Assembly (NCBI RefSeq): GCF_000943555.1
Contig: NZ_JTDV01000008.1
Span: forward strand, 124,001 to 188,000
DNA length: 64,000 nucleotides
Source: Neotamlana nanhaiensis
GTDB taxonomy: Bacteria > Bacteroidota > Bacteroidia > Flavobacteriales > Flavobacteriaceae
Reading direction: 5' to 3'
In this document: positions 1 through 7,700 of the stretch, piece by piece
Position numbering within the stretch: position 1 is the stretch's first letter
How the letters are laid out: each line of letters opens with the position of its first letter
Made by a program: the position numbers and the translations under genes
The notes under the pieces: model-generated
Database searches by the model: none
What the model saw: only the letters and a program-made list of their open reading frames with translations
Told to the model about the DNA's origin: nothing

Positions 1-292
1 ATATGAAATCGCTAAAAAGCAAATGCGATTAGGTGGTAATATTATTGCTTTTGAAGTAAAAGGTGGCATTGAAGGCGGACGTAACTTTTTCGATAGTATA
101 AAATTATGTTCATTATCAGCCAATTTAGGTGATACAAGAACCATTGTAACGCATCCGGCAAGTACAACGCACGCTAAAGTTGAAGATGATGTAAAAGCAG
201 CAGTTGGTATTACAAACGGTATGGTGCGTATTTCGGTTGGGTTGGAGCATGTAGATGATATTATTGCAGATTTAAATCAAGCATTAAACTAA
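1..292 (+). CDS. PLP-dependent trans-sulfuration enzyme, C-terminal fragment (homocysteine synthase type)
   Basis: The frame is open to the left edge of the window, so only about the last 96 residues are present and the true start lies outside. The sequence matches the C-terminal domain of the Cys/Met-metabolism PLP enzymes: a GG..AFEVKGG strand, then SANLGDTRTI, HPASTTH and RISVGLEHVDDIIADL. LGDT and HPA(S/T)T(T/S)H are family signatures near the substrate-binding site. The form fits O-acetyl- or O-succinylhomoserine sulfhydrylase (MetY/MetZ), which makes homocysteine from sulfide. That suits the sulfide- and methionine-forming genes downstream. Cystathionine gamma-synthase cannot be excluded, because the PLP lysine region is missing. 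Confidence 0.85.
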   Translation, partial: YEIAKKQMRLGGNIIAFEVKGGIEGGRNFFDSIKLCSLSANLGDTRTIVTHPASTTHAKVEDDVKAAVGITNGMVRISVGLEHVDDIIADLNQALN

Positions 293-297
293 AAATC

Positions 298-1092
298 ATG
301 CGACTATTTACTATTGATGCGTTTACAAATACACCTTTTAAAGGGAATCCTGCGGCGGTTTGTGTTTTAGACGAACCATTAACCGAAGCCGAATACATCG
401 ATATTGCTCAGGAAATGAATCTTTCTGAAACAGCATACGTGTATCTCGAAAATGGAGAATATCAATTACGTTGGTTTACACCAGAAGCAGAAATTGATTT
501 ATGTGGTCACGCTACATTAGCAACAGCCAAAGTGCTTTTCGATATTTATAATGTAGCACAGGAAGAACTAGCTTTCAACACACGAAGCGGCATTTTAACC
601 GTAAAGCAAGCTGGTAAATTTTTAGAAATGAATTTCCCGATAGGGTATTTAAATCAGGTTTCAAATGAAGATGCACTTTCAGAAGAAGCTCTGGGCGCAA
701 AACCTGTTGAAATTTGGCAGGATAAATCGTGGTGTCTAATAAAGTTAGAGAATGATGAAGCGCTTAAAAATTTAACGCCAAATTTCAATTTGCTAAAAAC
801 ACATCAGCAAACCATGTTTATTGTTACGGCAAAATCTTCCGATGTTAATTATGATTTCTTGTCGCGTTTTTTCGGTCCTTCCGTGGGTATAAACGAAGAT
901 CCGGTAACAGGTTCTGCGCATTGTTATTTAGCGAGTTATTGGTCAGAAGTACTTAATAAAAAAACATTAAAAGCTCATCAAGCCTCAAAACGAGGTGGCG
1001 ATGTGTTTTGTGAAGTTGTTGAAAATAACCGTGTGTTATTGCGTGGTGAAAGCGTTATTATGAGCGAGATAAAATCAATGTGGACTAAGTAA
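298..1092 (+). CDS. PhzF family isomerase/epimerase
   Basis: The 264-residue length and diaminopimelate-epimerase-like fold are typical of the PhzF family. The N-terminus MRLFTIDAFT, the NPAAVCVL segment, the NLSETAYV motif (Glu44, position of the catalytic acid in PhzF) and the DPVTGSAHC segment near residue 203 are all recognisable. The gene starts five bases after the preceding stop and is probably co-transcribed with it. PhzF itself isomerises a phenazine precursor, but no other phenazine genes are present, so this is most likely one of the many PhzF-fold proteins of unknown substrate. Family assignment is firm; the reaction is unknown. Confidence 0.85.
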   Translation: MRLFTIDAFTNTPFKGNPAAVCVLDEPLTEAEYIDIAQEMNLSETAYVYLENGEYQLRWFTPEAEIDLCGHATLATAKVLFDIYNVAQEELAFNTRSGILTVKQAGKFLEMNFPIGYLNQVSNEDALSEEALGAKPVEIWQDKSWCLIKLENDEALKNLTPNFNLLKTHQQTMFIVTAKSSDVNYDFLSRFFGPSVGINEDPVTGSAHCYLASYWSEVLNKKTLKAHQASKRGGDVFCEVVENNRVLLRGESVIMSEIKSMWTK

Positions 1093-1112
1093 ATAATACT
1101 TATATTAGCACC

Positions 1113-1529
1113 ATGCTTTCCAAGAAAACTAAATACGGACTAAAAGCGCTAACCTTTATTGCGCGCAGTACAGACGAAAATCCTGTACAGGTAAGTGCTA
1201 TTGCAAAAAGCGAGCAAATACCTCAAAAGTTTTTAGAAAGCATTCTACTTACCTTAAAAAAATCAGGGATTTTAGGTTCTAAAAAAGGGAAACACGGCGG
1301 TTATTATTTAAGAGTTAGTCCAGAAGAAATATTAATGACCGAAGTGATGCGTGTTCTCGAAGGCCCCATAGCTATGGTGTCATGTGTGAGCCTAAATTTC
1401 TACGAAAAGTGCGACGATTGTGCCGATGAACATGCTTGTAGTGTTAATAAACTCATGATTCAAGTGCGTGATAGCACACTTAACGTATTTAGAAATACCA
1501 CTTTAGCAGATCTTTCTGGTCAGAATTAA
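1113..1529 (+). CDS. Rrf2 family transcriptional regulator with a four-Cys cluster
   Basis: This 138-residue protein has the Rrf2 winged-helix N-terminus (MLSKKTKYGLKAL, then AIAKSEQIPQKFLE and the KKGKHGGYYL wing). The C-terminal half carries Cys91, Cys100, Cys103 and Cys109, a spacing compatible with an iron-sulfur cluster as in IscR-type members, although cluster binding is inference. It lies immediately upstream of the sulfate-reduction genes, as CymR/CysR-type Rrf2 regulators of cysteine metabolism often do. The 17-bp palindrome at 1657-1673 is a plausible operator for it. It starts 20 bases after the PhzF gene and may be read from the same transcript. Confidence 0.88.
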   Translation: MLSKKTKYGLKALTFIARSTDENPVQVSAIAKSEQIPQKFLESILLTLKKSGILGSKKGKHGGYYLRVSPEEILMTEVMRVLEGPIAMVSCVSLNFYEKCDDCADEHACSVNKLMIQVRDSTLNVFRNTTLADLSGQN

Positions 1530-1643
1530 CTAAACATATTGTAAAATAAGCAGTGTTTTACAATCATTTTTAACTATTTACGGGACAAATATTAAAATAT
1601 TCTAAAAAATTAAAAATCTGCTTTTTAGTTTCAATATATGTCT

Positions 1644-1651
1644 TATATTTG
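1644..1651 (+). promoter_or_regulatory. Bacteroidetes -7 promoter box for the cysH operon
   Basis: TATATTTG matches the TAnnTTTG consensus exactly. It lies 48 bases before the cysH start codon in the 170-bp gap after the Rrf2 gene. Transcription would start near 1656-1660, placing the adjacent palindrome over the start point. No clear -33 TTG is visible at the usual distance, which would fit an activated or weak promoter. Confidence 0.6.
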
Positions 1652-1656
1652 TAATT

Positions 1657-1673
1657 CCTATTAAATCGATAGG
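1657..1673. promoter_or_regulatory. Candidate Rrf2 operator (inverted repeat)
   Basis: CCTAT-N7-ATAGG is an interrupted palindrome that overlaps the predicted transcription start of the sulfate-reduction operon and begins 128 bases after the Rrf2 gene ends. Its position would let a bound repressor block initiation. Assignment to the Rrf2 protein is inferred from position and symmetry only. Confidence 0.45.
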
Positions 1674-1699
1674 ATTAATGTAAAAAATAAAATTAACGT

Positions 1700-2326
1700 A
1701 TGTTAGGACACGAATTAGATATCGAACTTTGGAATAAAAAATTACGTAATTTATCTCCAGACGAGATTATTAAATGGGCATTAAACCTTACCGATAATAG
1801 AATAGTAACAACAAGTTTTGGTATATATTCAGCTGTTTTGTTAAGTACTTTAACAAAGCACGACGAAACTATAAAAGTAATATGGTGCGATACGTTATAC
1901 AACGAGCCAGATACTTACGATCATGCCAATAACTTAATTGAAAAATATAAACTAAACATCCAAAAATATCAACCTTTAAAAACAAAGGAAGAAATCGATT
2001 TAACTATTGGTTTACCTGGAGTAGAAGATGAAAACCATTCGTTGTTTTCAGAGGTTGTAAAGCTTGAGCCTTTTAAACGAGCGTTAAACGAGCATCAACC
2101 AGAAATGTGGTTTACAAATATTCGTGACAGAAAAACCGAGTTGCGTAGTAAAAAAGACATTTTAAGTTTAAGTAAAGAAGGGATTTTAAAAGTAAGTCCG
2201 TTTTATTACTGGGACGACGACGCTCTAGATCGATTAATCGAGGAAAAGAAACTTCCTAAAAACGTAAATTATTTCGATCCTGTAAAAGCTCTAGATAATA
2301 GAGAGTGTGGTATTCATTTACAATAA
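1700..2326 (+). CDS. cysH: Phosphoadenylyl-sulfate (PAPS) reductase
   Basis: CysH reduces activated sulfate to sulfite, using a thioredoxin-type reductant in the cytoplasm. The protein has the PP-loop ATPase-like segment TTSFGIYSAV near residue 38, WFTNIRDRKTELR near residue 136, and the C-terminal ECGIHL tail with catalytic Cys203. The only other Cys is in WCDTLYN. The CC...CxxC motif that holds the [4Fe-4S] cluster of APS reductases is absent, so the PAPS-using class is more likely. Its length of 208 residues is slightly short for the family but complete. It is the first gene of the operon continuing through the ferredoxin reductase. ATP sulfurylase and APS kinase genes are not in this window. 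Confidence 0.93.
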   Translation: MLGHELDIELWNKKLRNLSPDEIIKWALNLTDNRIVTTSFGIYSAVLLSTLTKHDETIKVIWCDTLYNEPDTYDHANNLIEKYKLNIQKYQPLKTKEEIDLTIGLPGVEDENHSLFSEVVKLEPFKRALNEHQPEMWFTNIRDRKTELRSKKDILSLSKEGILKVSPFYYWDDDALDRLIEEKKLPKNVNYFDPVKALDNRECGIHLQ

Positions 2327-2338
2327 GACAAAAACGTT

Positions 2339-4432
2339 ATGCAAAGTTTTAGAACAGAAATAGAAAATCCAGTTGTTGAAAAAGATATTATTGAATTAGC
2401 CAATAAAATCGAACTTTTCAAAAACGGAAAAATTGATGAAGAAAAATTTAGAAGTCTACGTTTAGCGCGTGGTGTTTACGGGCAACGTCAAGAAGGCGTG
2501 CAAATGATTCGTATTAAGGTGCCTTACGGTAAATTAAAAAGTAATCAATTGCGCAGAATATCTGATGTTTCCGATGAATATTCACGCGGACGTTTACACA
2601 TTACAACACGTCAAGACATTCAAATTCACTATGTCGATTTAAATCGTACACCAGAGCTGTGGGCAGAATTAGAAAAGGACGATGTTACCCTGCGTGAAGC
2701 TTGTGGTAATGTGGTGCGTAACGTAACGGCTAGCGAAACCGCAGGTATCGATGTAAACGAACCGTTTGATGTGTCGCCTTATGCCGATGCTTTGTATAAA
2801 TTCTTTTTACGTAACCCAATCTGTCAAGAAATGGGACGTAAATTTAAAGTGTCATTTTCGTCAACCGATGAAGATACAGGATTGTCTTATTTACACGATA
2901 TAGGTTACATCGCTAAGGTGAAAGATGGCGTACGCGGATTTAAAGTGATGGTAGCTGGCGGATTAGGATCACAGCCTCGTCATGCCGATGTATTATACGA
3001 TTTTATTGAAACCGATAAAATCATCCCAATCATGGAAGGTGTTTTAAGAATTTTCGACCGTCACGGTGAACGTAAAAGTCGTGCTAAAGCGAGAATGAAA
3101 TTCTTAGTAAAAGATATAGGTTTAGAAGCGTTTAGAGAATTAATTGAGAACGAACAAAAAGCCATTGAGTTTAAAAGTGTTCCAATTGATGCTGATGCTT
3201 ATGTTGCTTCAAAACCAGTACAAGTTGAAGCGCCTCAAGTTGAAATTAAAGAGGAAGAAGCCTTCAATTTATGGAAATCAACAAACTTAATTCCTCAAAA
3301 ACAGGAGGGTTATGTGGCTATCGGCGTTAAAGTGCTTTTAGGTGATTTTTACACAGATAAAGCGCGTTTATTAGCAAATTTAGTCGATAAATATGCAGCT
3401 GGCGAAGTGCGTTTAACATTACGTCAAAACATTGTAATTCCTTTTGTAAAAGAAGAATTAGTGCCGTTTTTCTATCAAGAATTAGAGAAATTAGGTTTTG
3501 TTGAAGCAGGATATAACAAAGCAGTCGATATTACAGCTTGTCCAGGAACAGACACGTGTAACTTGGGTATTGCAAGTAGCACAGGTATTGCTGAAGAGTT
3601 AGAGCGTGTTATTAAAGCTGAATATCCGCAGTATTTAAAAAATGAAGATTTAGTTATAAAGATTAGCGGTTGTATGAATGCTTGCGGACAACACAATATG
3701 GCAAATATTGGTTTCCAAGGAATGACTGTTCGTACAAAAGATAAATTGGTTGCTCCAGCATTACAAGTGCTTTTAGGAGGTGGTAATTTAGGTGATGGTA
3801 ATGCAACATTTGCCGATAAAGTGGTAAAAGTACCAAGTAGAAGAGGACCAGAAGCTTTACGTCGTATTTTAAATGATTATGAAGCTAATGCAAACGGAAA
3901 ACAGTTTGTAGAATATTATAAAGAAACAGGTGATCGTTATTTTTACGATTTGTTAAACGATTTACAAGATGTTACCAATTTAACACAACAAGATTTTATC
4001 GATTGGGGTAACGAAGATGTATATGTAAAAGAAATTGGTATTGGTGAGTGTGCTGGTGTGGTAATCGATTTAATCGCGACGTTATTTTTCGAGAGCGAAG
4101 AAAAAATTGAAAACGCTAAAGAATCGTTCGAAAATGAAGTATATTCGGGAGCCATTTACTTAGCGTATCAATCGCTTGTTAATTCTGCGAAAGCATTGCT
4201 ATTAGCAGAAAACAAAAAAACAAATACGCACGCAGGTATTATTTCTCAATTTGATGAGGTTTTTGTTGAAAGCGGAAAAATAGCATTAGGCACTTCGTTT
4301 TCAGAATTAATCTATCAAATCAATAAAAATGCGCCAACAAAAGCATTTGCGTTAGATTACATTTCAAGTTCAGAGAAATTTTTAGCTGCCGTACGTGCAT
4401 TTAGAGAAGCAGAACAAGCTCAAGAAGCTTAA
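2339..4432 (+). CDS. Siroheme sulfite reductase with C-terminal HEPN-like extension
   Basis: This enzyme reduces sulfite to sulfide with six electrons. The nitrite/sulfite reductase half-domain repeats fill residues 1 to about 530. The siroheme-[4Fe-4S] ligands are Cys401, Cys407, Cys445 and Cys449 in CPGTDTC and GCMNAC, the expected C-x5-C and C-x3-C pairs. Residues from about 530 to 697 are extra relative to a normal hemoprotein. They form a mostly helical segment that resembles HEPN-type four-helix proteins. A ferredoxin-NADP reductase in the same operon suggests electrons come from ferredoxin rather than a CysJ flavoprotein. Siroheme synthesis genes follow directly. The enzyme assignment is secure; the role of the extension is unknown. 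Confidence 0.93.
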   Translation: MQSFRTEIENPVVEKDIIELANKIELFKNGKIDEEKFRSLRLARGVYGQRQEGVQMIRIKVPYGKLKSNQLRRISDVSDEYSRGRLHITTRQDIQIHYVDLNRTPELWAELEKDDVTLREACGNVVRNVTASETAGIDVNEPFDVSPYADALYKFFLRNPICQEMGRKFKVSFSSTDEDTGLSYLHDIGYIAKVKDGVRGFKVMVAGGLGSQPRHADVLYDFIETDKIIPIMEGVLRIFDRHGERKSRAKARMKFLVKDIGLEAFRELIENEQKAIEFKSVPIDADAYVASKPVQVEAPQVEIKEEEAFNLWKSTNLIPQKQEGYVAIGVKVLLGDFYTDKARLLANLVDKYAAGEVRLTLRQNIVIPFVKEELVPFFYQELEKLGFVEAGYNKAVDITACPGTDTCNLGIASSTGIAEELERVIKAEYPQYLKNEDLVIKISGCMNACGQHNMANIGFQGMTVRTKDKLVAPALQVLLGGGNLGDGNATFADKVVKVPSRRGPEALRRILNDYEANANGKQFVEYYKETGDRYFYDLLNDLQDVTNLTQQDFIDWGNEDVYVKEIGIGECAGVVIDLIATLFFESEEKIENAKESFENEVYSGAIYLAYQSLVNSAKALLLAENKKTNTHAGIISQFDEVFVESGKIALGTSFSELIYQINKNAPTKAFALDYISSSEKFLAAVRAFREAEQAQEA

Positions 4433-4446
4433 AAAAAGATAGAAAA

Positions 4447-5211
4447 ATGAATGTGTTAACCCCTAAATTAACAATTGTAGGCGCTGGTCCAGGCGATGAA
4501 GATTTAATTACCTTAAAAGCAATTAAGGCTATTGAGTCGGCAAACGTCGTCTTGTACGACGCGCTTATAAACGAGCGTTTACTAAAATATGCAGCCCAAG
4601 ATGCGGAGCTTATTTTTGTAGGTAAACGTAGGGGGTGTTATGCATATCAGCAAGAACAAATTAACGAACTCATTGTAGCTAAAGCCAAAGAAAAAGGTCA
4701 TGTTGTAAGGCTTAAGGGAGGCGATCCTTTTATTTTTGGTCGAGGTGCCGAGGAAATCGATTATGTACGCCAATTTGGGTTAGAAACTTTTATGGTACCT
4801 GGCATTTCATCAAGTTTGGCAGTGCCAGCTTACCAAGGCATTCCGCTTACCAAACGGGGCGCTTCAGAGAGTTTTTGGGTAATTACGGGTACAACAAAAA
4901 AGCATCAAATTTCTGGCGATGTTGCTTTAGCTGCAAAATCTACAGCTACAGTTGTTATTTTAATGGGCATGGGGAAACTCGATAAAATTGTCGAGATATT
5001 TTCCGCAGAAAACAAACAAGATGCGCACATTGCCATCATACAAAATGGTACGAGACCAGATGAGAAAGTTGGTATTGGTAGAATCCATAATATTGAAACG
5101 ATTGTAAACGAAAAGCAACTAGCAAATCCAGCAATTATCATTATTGGTGATGTTGTAAAAGAACGTGCTGTGTTAAGTTCAATCGCTTCAGAAGTTATAA
5201 ATAACGGGTAG
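4447..5211 (+). CDS. cobA: Uroporphyrinogen-III C-methyltransferase (SUMT)
   Basis: SUMT transfers two methyl groups from SAM to uroporphyrinogen III to give precorrin-2, the first step to siroheme. The glycine-rich SAM loop GAGPGDEDL is at residues 12-20, and the family signature VRLKGGDPFIFGRG is at about residues 87-100. The 254-residue length is that of the stand-alone enzyme. It sits between sulfite reductase and the precorrin-2 dehydrogenase gene (2-base gap to the latter), so the operon makes the cofactor of the enzyme it encodes. Confidence 0.95.
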   Translation: MNVLTPKLTIVGAGPGDEDLITLKAIKAIESANVVLYDALINERLLKYAAQDAELIFVGKRRGCYAYQQEQINELIVAKAKEKGHVVRLKGGDPFIFGRGAEEIDYVRQFGLETFMVPGISSSLAVPAYQGIPLTKRGASESFWVITGTTKKHQISGDVALAAKSTATVVILMGMGKLDKIVEIFSAENKQDAHIAIIQNGTRPDEKVGIGRIHNIETIVNEKQLANPAIIIIGDVVKERAVLSSIASEVINNG

Positions 5212-5213
5212 TC

Positions 5214-5792
5214 ATGGAAAGAAATAATCTATATCCAGTGTTTTTAAAGGTGAAAAACCTCAAGGTACTTATTATAGGTGGCGGATTTGTAGCTGAAGAA
5301 AAGCTAACTTTTCTGTTAAAATCAAGTCCAGATGCCAAAGTAACTATGGTTTCGCCAATGTTTAGAGAAGGTACGCTTGCCTTAGCGGAGACAGGTGATG
5401 TTACATTAATTGAAGATGTTTATAAAAAAGAGTATTTACAAGGGCATCATATTGTAGTGGCAACTACCAATGTGCCAGAAGTCAATGTCACGGTTTGGGA
5501 AGATTGTCGTGCCGAAGCAAAGTTAGTTAACGTAGCCGATAACCCGCCATATTGCGATTTTTATATGGGTGGCATTGTTACTAAAGGAAATGTAAAAGTA
5601 GCGATTTCAACTAATGGAAAGTCGCCAACAACAGCAAAACGTTTACGTCAGTTTTTTGAGGAAGTTATTCCTGAAAATATTGACGATTTGGTTAAAAATT
5701 TAAACGAATACAGAAAAACTATAAAAGGCGATTTCGAACAAAAAGTAGAAACGCTAAATGAATTTACTAAAGGATTAATAGAGAAAAACTAA
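5214..5792 (+). CDS. Precorrin-2 dehydrogenase / sirohydrochlorin ferrochelatase (Met8/CysG N-terminal type)
   Basis: The 192-residue protein oxidises precorrin-2 with NAD and is expected to insert iron to give siroheme. A dinucleotide-binding GGGFVAEEK lies at residues 22-30. ATTNVPEVN, ADNPPYCDF and the STNGKSPT segment follow in the order seen in the N-terminal half of CysG and in yeast Met8. It is shorter than full CysG because the methyltransferase half is the separate gene just upstream. With the two neighbouring genes it completes a dedicated siroheme supply. Confidence 0.92.
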   Translation: MERNNLYPVFLKVKNLKVLIIGGGFVAEEKLTFLLKSSPDAKVTMVSPMFREGTLALAETGDVTLIEDVYKKEYLQGHHIVVATTNVPEVNVTVWEDCRAEAKLVNVADNPPYCDFYMGGIVTKGNVKVAISTNGKSPTTAKRLRQFFEEVIPENIDDLVKNLNEYRKTIKGDFEQKVETLNEFTKGLIEKN

Positions 5793-5801
5793 TATTTCAA
5801 A

Positions 5802-6857
5802 ATGATTAAAACAGATATCATAATAATAGGAGCGGGACCAACAGGTTTATTTACAGTGTTCGAAGCTGGATTATTAAAATTAAAATGTCATTTAATTGAT
5901 GCGTTGCCACAACCTGGTGGACAATGTTCAGAATTATACCCTAAAAAACCGATATACGATATTCCTGGTTTTCCAGAGATTTTGGCGGGCGATTTAACAA
6001 AAAACTTACTAGAACAAGGTAAGCAATTTGAGCCTGGTTTTACCTTAGGTGAGCGTGCCGATACGATTGAAAAACAAGAAGATGGTTCGTTTATTGTAAC
6101 TACAAATAAAGGTACACAACACCAAGCGCCAGTGGTAGCTATTGCTAGTGGTTTAGGTAGTTTTGAGCCACGTAAACCACAATTAGATAACCTTGCAGAT
6201 TACGAAGATAACGGTGTGGAATACATGATTAAAGAACCAGAAATGTACCGCGATAAAGATGTGGTAATTGCTGGTGGAGGCGATTCTGCGTTAGACTGGA
6301 GTATCTTTTTAGCCGATGTTGCAAAAAGCGTAACATTAGTACACCGTCGTAATGAGTTTAGAGGACATTTAGATTCTGTAGAGAAAGTACGTGAGCTTAA
6401 AAACTTAGGTAAAATCAATTTAATTACACCTGCCGAGGTTACAAATATTATAGGTGACGGTAAAGTAGAAGCGATTGAAATTACTAAAAAAGATGAAGCT
6501 CCTTACGAGTTAAAAACCGATCATTTTATTCCTTTATTTGGTTTATCACCAAAGTTAGGACCAATTGCAAATTGGGGATTAGAAATCGAGAAAAACGCGA
6601 TTAAAGTTAATAATGCTTTAGATTACCAAACTAACATACCGGGTATCTTCGCTATTGGTGATGGTAACTCGTATCCAGGTAAATTAAAGCTGATTCTTTG
6701 TGGATTCCACGAGGCAACTATTATGTGTCAAGCGGCTTATAAAATCATCAATCCAGGTAAGAAATTTGTGTTAAAATATACTACAGTTTCTGGTGTAGAT
6801 GGTTTCGACGGAACGCGTAAAGAAGCGCCTAAAGCTGTGGTGCAGGCCATAGGTTAG
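5802..6857 (+). CDS. Ferredoxin--NADP(+) reductase, thioredoxin-reductase-like (type 2)
   Basis: This FAD- and NAD(P)-binding flavoprotein of 351 residues has GAGPTG at residues 10-15, a second dinucleotide loop AGGGDSALDW near 156, and the C-terminal IFAIGDGNSYPG. The CxxC redox pair of thioredoxin reductase is absent, which together with the length matches the YumC-type ferredoxin-NADP reductases. As the last gene of the sulfite reductase operon it most likely regenerates reduced ferredoxin for sulfite reduction. A strong hairpin follows 24 bases after its stop. Confidence 0.87.
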   Translation: MIKTDIIIIGAGPTGLFTVFEAGLLKLKCHLIDALPQPGGQCSELYPKKPIYDIPGFPEILAGDLTKNLLEQGKQFEPGFTLGERADTIEKQEDGSFIVTTNKGTQHQAPVVAIASGLGSFEPRKPQLDNLADYEDNGVEYMIKEPEMYRDKDVVIAGGGDSALDWSIFLADVAKSVTLVHRRNEFRGHLDSVEKVRELKNLGKINLITPAEVTNIIGDGKVEAIEITKKDEAPYELKTDHFIPLFGLSPKLGPIANWGLEIEKNAIKVNNALDYQTNIPGIFAIGDGNSYPGKLKLILCGFHEATIMCQAAYKIINPGKKFVLKYTTVSGVDGFDGTRKEAPKAVVQAIG

Positions 6858-6881
6858 CATTTATAAAAATATATTTAGATT

Positions 6882-6917
6882 TAAATCCTGCAAGTTTCAT
6901 TTTACTTGTAGGATTTA
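6882..6917 (+). terminator. Intrinsic terminator-like hairpin after the sulfite reductase operon
   Basis: Arms TAAATCCTGCAAGT and ACTTGTAGGATTTA pair over 14 positions with one G-U, separated by an 8-base T-rich loop and followed by ATATTTTTG. It separates the ferredoxin reductase gene from cysE, and the T-rich tail also carries the next -7 box. Confidence 0.7.
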
Positions 6918-6918
6918 A

Positions 6919-6926
6919 TATTTTTG
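6919..6926 (+). promoter_or_regulatory. -7 promoter box for cysE
   Basis: TATTTTTG fits TAnnTTTG and lies directly behind the terminator hairpin, 36 bases before the cysE start. This arrangement would make cysE-cysM a separate transcription unit from the sulfite reductase operon. No good -33 element is visible. Confidence 0.45.
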
Positions 6927-6962
6927 AACGTCTCATACCTGAGGAAATTAAAAAAACTTTAA

Positions 6963-7700
6963 ATGAAAAGCTATAACGTTTGTTTAAAAGACACCGTAAA
7001 AAAGTTTACTAAAAAACTCTTTTATTCGTTATTCGATTGCGATCAAGAAGTTGCTAATAGTGAATATTTAGAGCGTACTTTTATAAAAATACTTACCAAA
7101 TTAGATATAGATAATGCTGAAGCTATTTGGGAAACGTTTAAAAGTGAGTTGCCAAACATTAGAAAACAATTAGATGATGATGCAATTGCATTCGAGAATA
7201 GTGATCCTGCATCGCAAAGTCTTGAAGAAATTTATCTAGCATATCCAGGTTTTCATGCCATTTCTATTTACAGATTAAGTCATGCTTTGCATAAATTGGG
7301 TGTTACCATTTTGCCAAGAATGATGAGTGAGTATGTGCATGGTGTAACGGGTATCGAAATTCATCCAGCAGCCACCATTGGTGAATCTTTTTTTATCGAT
7401 CATGGTACCGGAATTGTAATTGGTGAAACATCAATAATTGGGAATAACGTAAAAATCTATCAAGGTGTTACTTTGGGAGGTATTCAAGTTTCAAAAGATT
7501 TGGCCTCTAAAAAGCGTCATCCAACCATTCAAGATAACGTATGTATTTACGCTAACGCAACTATTTTAGGAGGCGAAATTGTTATCGGTGAAAATAGTAT
7601 TATTGGTGCCAACGTTTGGATTACACATTCTGTTCCTAAAAATTCCTTGGTAACCTATCAAACCGAAATTAAAATAAGACCAAAGAAAAATGGCATATAA
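6963..7700 (+). CDS. cysE: Serine O-acetyltransferase
   Basis: CysE acetylates L-serine with acetyl-CoA, giving the O-acetylserine used by cysteine synthase. The 245-residue protein has a helical N-terminal domain and a left-handed beta-helix with hexapeptide repeats. The typical EIHPAATIG (about 131-139), IDHGTGIVIGET (about 145-156) and YQGVTLGG segments are present, including the active-site His residues of the HP and DHG motifs. Its last 11 bases overlap the start of cysM, so the two are translationally coupled. Confidence 0.93.
   Translation: MKSYNVCLKDTVKKFTKKLFYSLFDCDQEVANSEYLERTFIKILTKLDIDNAEAIWETFKSELPNIRKQLDDDAIAFENSDPASQSLEEIYLAYPGFHAISIYRLSHALHKLGVTILPRMMSEYVHGVTGIEIHPAATIGESFFIDHGTGIVIGETSIIGNNVKIYQGVTLGGIQVSKDLASKKRHPTIQDNVCIYANATILGGEIVIGENSIIGANVWITHSVPKNSLVTYQTEIKIRPKKNGI

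Noticed and set aside
1700-2326. CysH as a degenerate APS reductase that lost its Fe-S ligands.
   Set aside because: Absence of the CC/CxxC motif with the ECGIHL tail kept is the normal state of PAPS-type reductases.
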